Shown: positions 62,877-64,000 of the stretch, piece by piece
How the letters are laid out: each line of letters begins with the position of its first letter
How positions within the stretch are numbered: position 1 is the first letter of the stretch
From: Sphingobacterium cellulitidis
GTDB taxonomy: Bacteria; Bacteroidota; Bacteroidia; Sphingobacteriales; Sphingobacteriaceae
Direction: 5' to 3'
Length of the DNA stretch: 64,000 nucleotides
NCBI GenBank assembly: GCA_002245855.1
Contig: NOUX01000009.1
Location: forward strand, 1 to 64,000
The notes under the pieces: model-generated
The model's input: only the letters and a program-made list of their open reading frames with translations
Told to the model about the DNA's origin: nothing
Databases searched by the model: none
Translations under genes and position numbers: made by a program

Positions 62877-64000
62877 ATGGATATGAAGAGTAAAAACACC
62901 TTTGGGATTCAATTCGTATTGCGATTACCCAAAAACAAAAAAGACGAGATGGCTGTTGTTTATGCACGAATTACAGTGAATGGTCGAAGAGCTGAAATTT
63001 CCTTAAAAAGTAAAGTGTCAATTAATAATTGGGATGAAGCAAAAGGAAGAGCAAAGGGCAAACGAGAAGAAATTGTAAAATTGAACAGCCACATGGAGCA
63101 AGTTCGCTCGTTGATCTTTGATTGCTACCAAGAATTAATACAGCAGAATAAGCCTGTTTCCGTAAATGCGATCAAAGCAAAGTATCTTGGTGAGGATATT
63201 GAAGAAGCAATGACTTTATTAAAGGTTGCTGAATACCATAAGCAAGTTGCTACTACTAAACTTGCGCCAGGTACCATGAAGAATTATTATACGACAGAAA
63301 GTTATCTCAAGAAATTTCTAAAGTATCAATATCATAAAAACGATATAACGTTGGATGAACTCAACTATAAGTTCATTCTTGATTTTGAGAACTTTCTAAT
63401 TACTTATGAATCTACGGATCATCACAAATCTCTTAATAATAATGGTGCTATGAAACATATAGAGCGTTTGCGTAAATTAGTTAATATGGCTGTTATGATG
63501 GACTGGTTAGACAAAGATCCCTTTTCTAAATACAAGCTCCATTTCGAAAAAGTAGAACGAGGTTACCTCACAAAAGAAGAGTTAAATGTATTAAGTAAAA
63601 AGACCTTTAAAATTGAGAGATTACAAGCTGTACTTGATATGTTTCTCTTTAGTTGTTATACAGGACTTGCTTACATTGATATATTTAACCTAAGCCAAGA
63701 CAATATAATTAAAGGAATAGATGGTCGTGACTGGCTAAAGACTAATCGACAAAAGACGAATACATTGGTTAGCGTTCCTCTTTTACCAGAAGCGGTACAT
63801 TTGATTAAGAAATACAATGATCATCCCGTATCGGTTGGAAAAGGTAGACTTTTTCCAGTTATTTCTAATCAGCGTATGAATGGATACTTGAAGGAGATTG
63901 CTGAAATTTGTGGAATCGACAAAAATTTCACATTCCATCTAGCAAGGCATACATTTGCTACAACCGTCACCTTGAGTAATGGCGTACCAATAGAATCCGT
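62877..64000 (+). CDS. tyrosine recombinase / phage-type integrase (runs off the end)
   Basis: Partial: about 374 codons up to the window end, C-terminus missing. The Bacteroidota integrase layout is clear: an Arm-DNA-binding start (IQFVLRLPKNKKDEMAVVYARITVNGRRAEISLKSKV), a SAM-like core-binding domain (about 120-225) and a catalytic domain with CYTGLAYIDI at the usual Arg-I position and HLARHTFAT (box II His-x-x-Arg). Arg-I is replaced, as in IntDOT of CTnDOT. The catalytic Tyr would lie beyond 64000. Two in-frame ATGs, 62877 and 62883. Placed 288 bp downstream of tRNA-Pro. Confidence 0.93.
   Translation, partial: MDMKSKNTFGIQFVLRLPKNKKDEMAVVYARITVNGRRAEISLKSKVSINNWDEAKGRAKGKREEIVKLNSHMEQVRSLIFDCYQELIQQNKPVSVNAIKAKYLGEDIEEAMTLLKVAEYHKQVATTKLAPGTMKNYYTTESYLKKFLKYQYHKNDITLDELNYKFILDFENFLITYESTDHHKSLNNNGAMKHIERLRKLVNMAVMMDWLDKDPFSKYKLHFEKVERGYLTKEELNVLSKKTFKIERLQAVLDMFLFSCYTGLAYIDIFNLSQDNIIKGIDGRDWLKTNRQKTNTLVSVPLLPEAVHLIKKYNDHPVSVGKGRLFPVISNQRMNGYLKEIAEICGIDKNFTFHLARHTFATTVTLSNGVPIES

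Overview
The window looks like a chromosome segment of a Bacteroidota, most likely Sphingobacteriaceae (Sphingobacterium/Pedobacter-like). The reasons are the AT-rich DNA, the lack of Shine-Dalgarno sequences before most starts, -7 elements of the form TAnnTTTG, and family content: a CcoN-CcoO fusion with a one-haem CcoP, DUF4954, DUF1080 and DUF4369-TlpA lipoproteins, an MG2/TonB-plug protein, and a C-terminally extended RsuA-type synthase with a charged N-terminal tail. All assignments come from reading motifs by eye; no database search was run.

Layout. 1-1450 has no credible gene and is a dense cluster of palindromes, long perfect hairpins and a 49-bp tandem repeat. 1474-5701 holds a YhcC-like radical SAM protein, a MazG/HisE-like pyrophosphohydrolase, an rRNA pseudouridine synthase and a lytic transglycosylase. 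6073-11978 is a complete-looking cbb3 oxidase structural and accessory operon (ccoNO-ccoQ-ccoP-ccoG-fixH-safE) behind a symmetric CRP/FNR-type site. 12068-20662 holds cardiolipin synthase, the large MG2/plug protein, a three-gene membrane/lipid operon (acyl-CoA ligase, YihY, EamA) and a small outer-membrane protein. 20719-29560 holds a membrane protein of unknown function, an M61 peptidase, thyA-folA, mtaB, a PiT phosphate transporter and a second EamA transporter.

29817-38671 holds an NlpC/P60 lipoprotein, aqpZ, dnaX, rlmB, an HPP membrane protein, an S41 peptidase and an unusual exported glutamate-racemase-like protein. 38741-47000 holds a small lipoprotein, a DEAD-box helicase, an amino-acid permease, a VOC protein, an OmpA-family protein and two tandem UspA proteins. 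47083-55733 holds alaS with a TlpA-type lipoprotein, an orphan response regulator, and glmS closely followed by a DUF4954 protein. 55788-61075 is a sugar-oxidation-type locus (two DUF1080 lipoproteins, a Tat-exported Gfo/Idh/MocA oxidoreductase, a yellow/MRJP-like protein). 61070-62286 holds a stand-alone Smr protein and a lipoprotein. 62512-62588 is tRNA-Pro(TGG), followed directly by a tyrosine recombinase that runs off the end: the likely edge of an integrated element.

Most of the window is core chromosome. The best candidates for something new are the exported racemase-like protein, the palindrome cluster with changing but still paired stems, the glmS-DUF4954 pair with a LacI-type palindrome upstream, the 3-keto-sugar-type locus, and the tRNA-Pro/integrase junction. 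No CRISPR array, rRNA operon, insertion sequence or recognisable defence system was seen.
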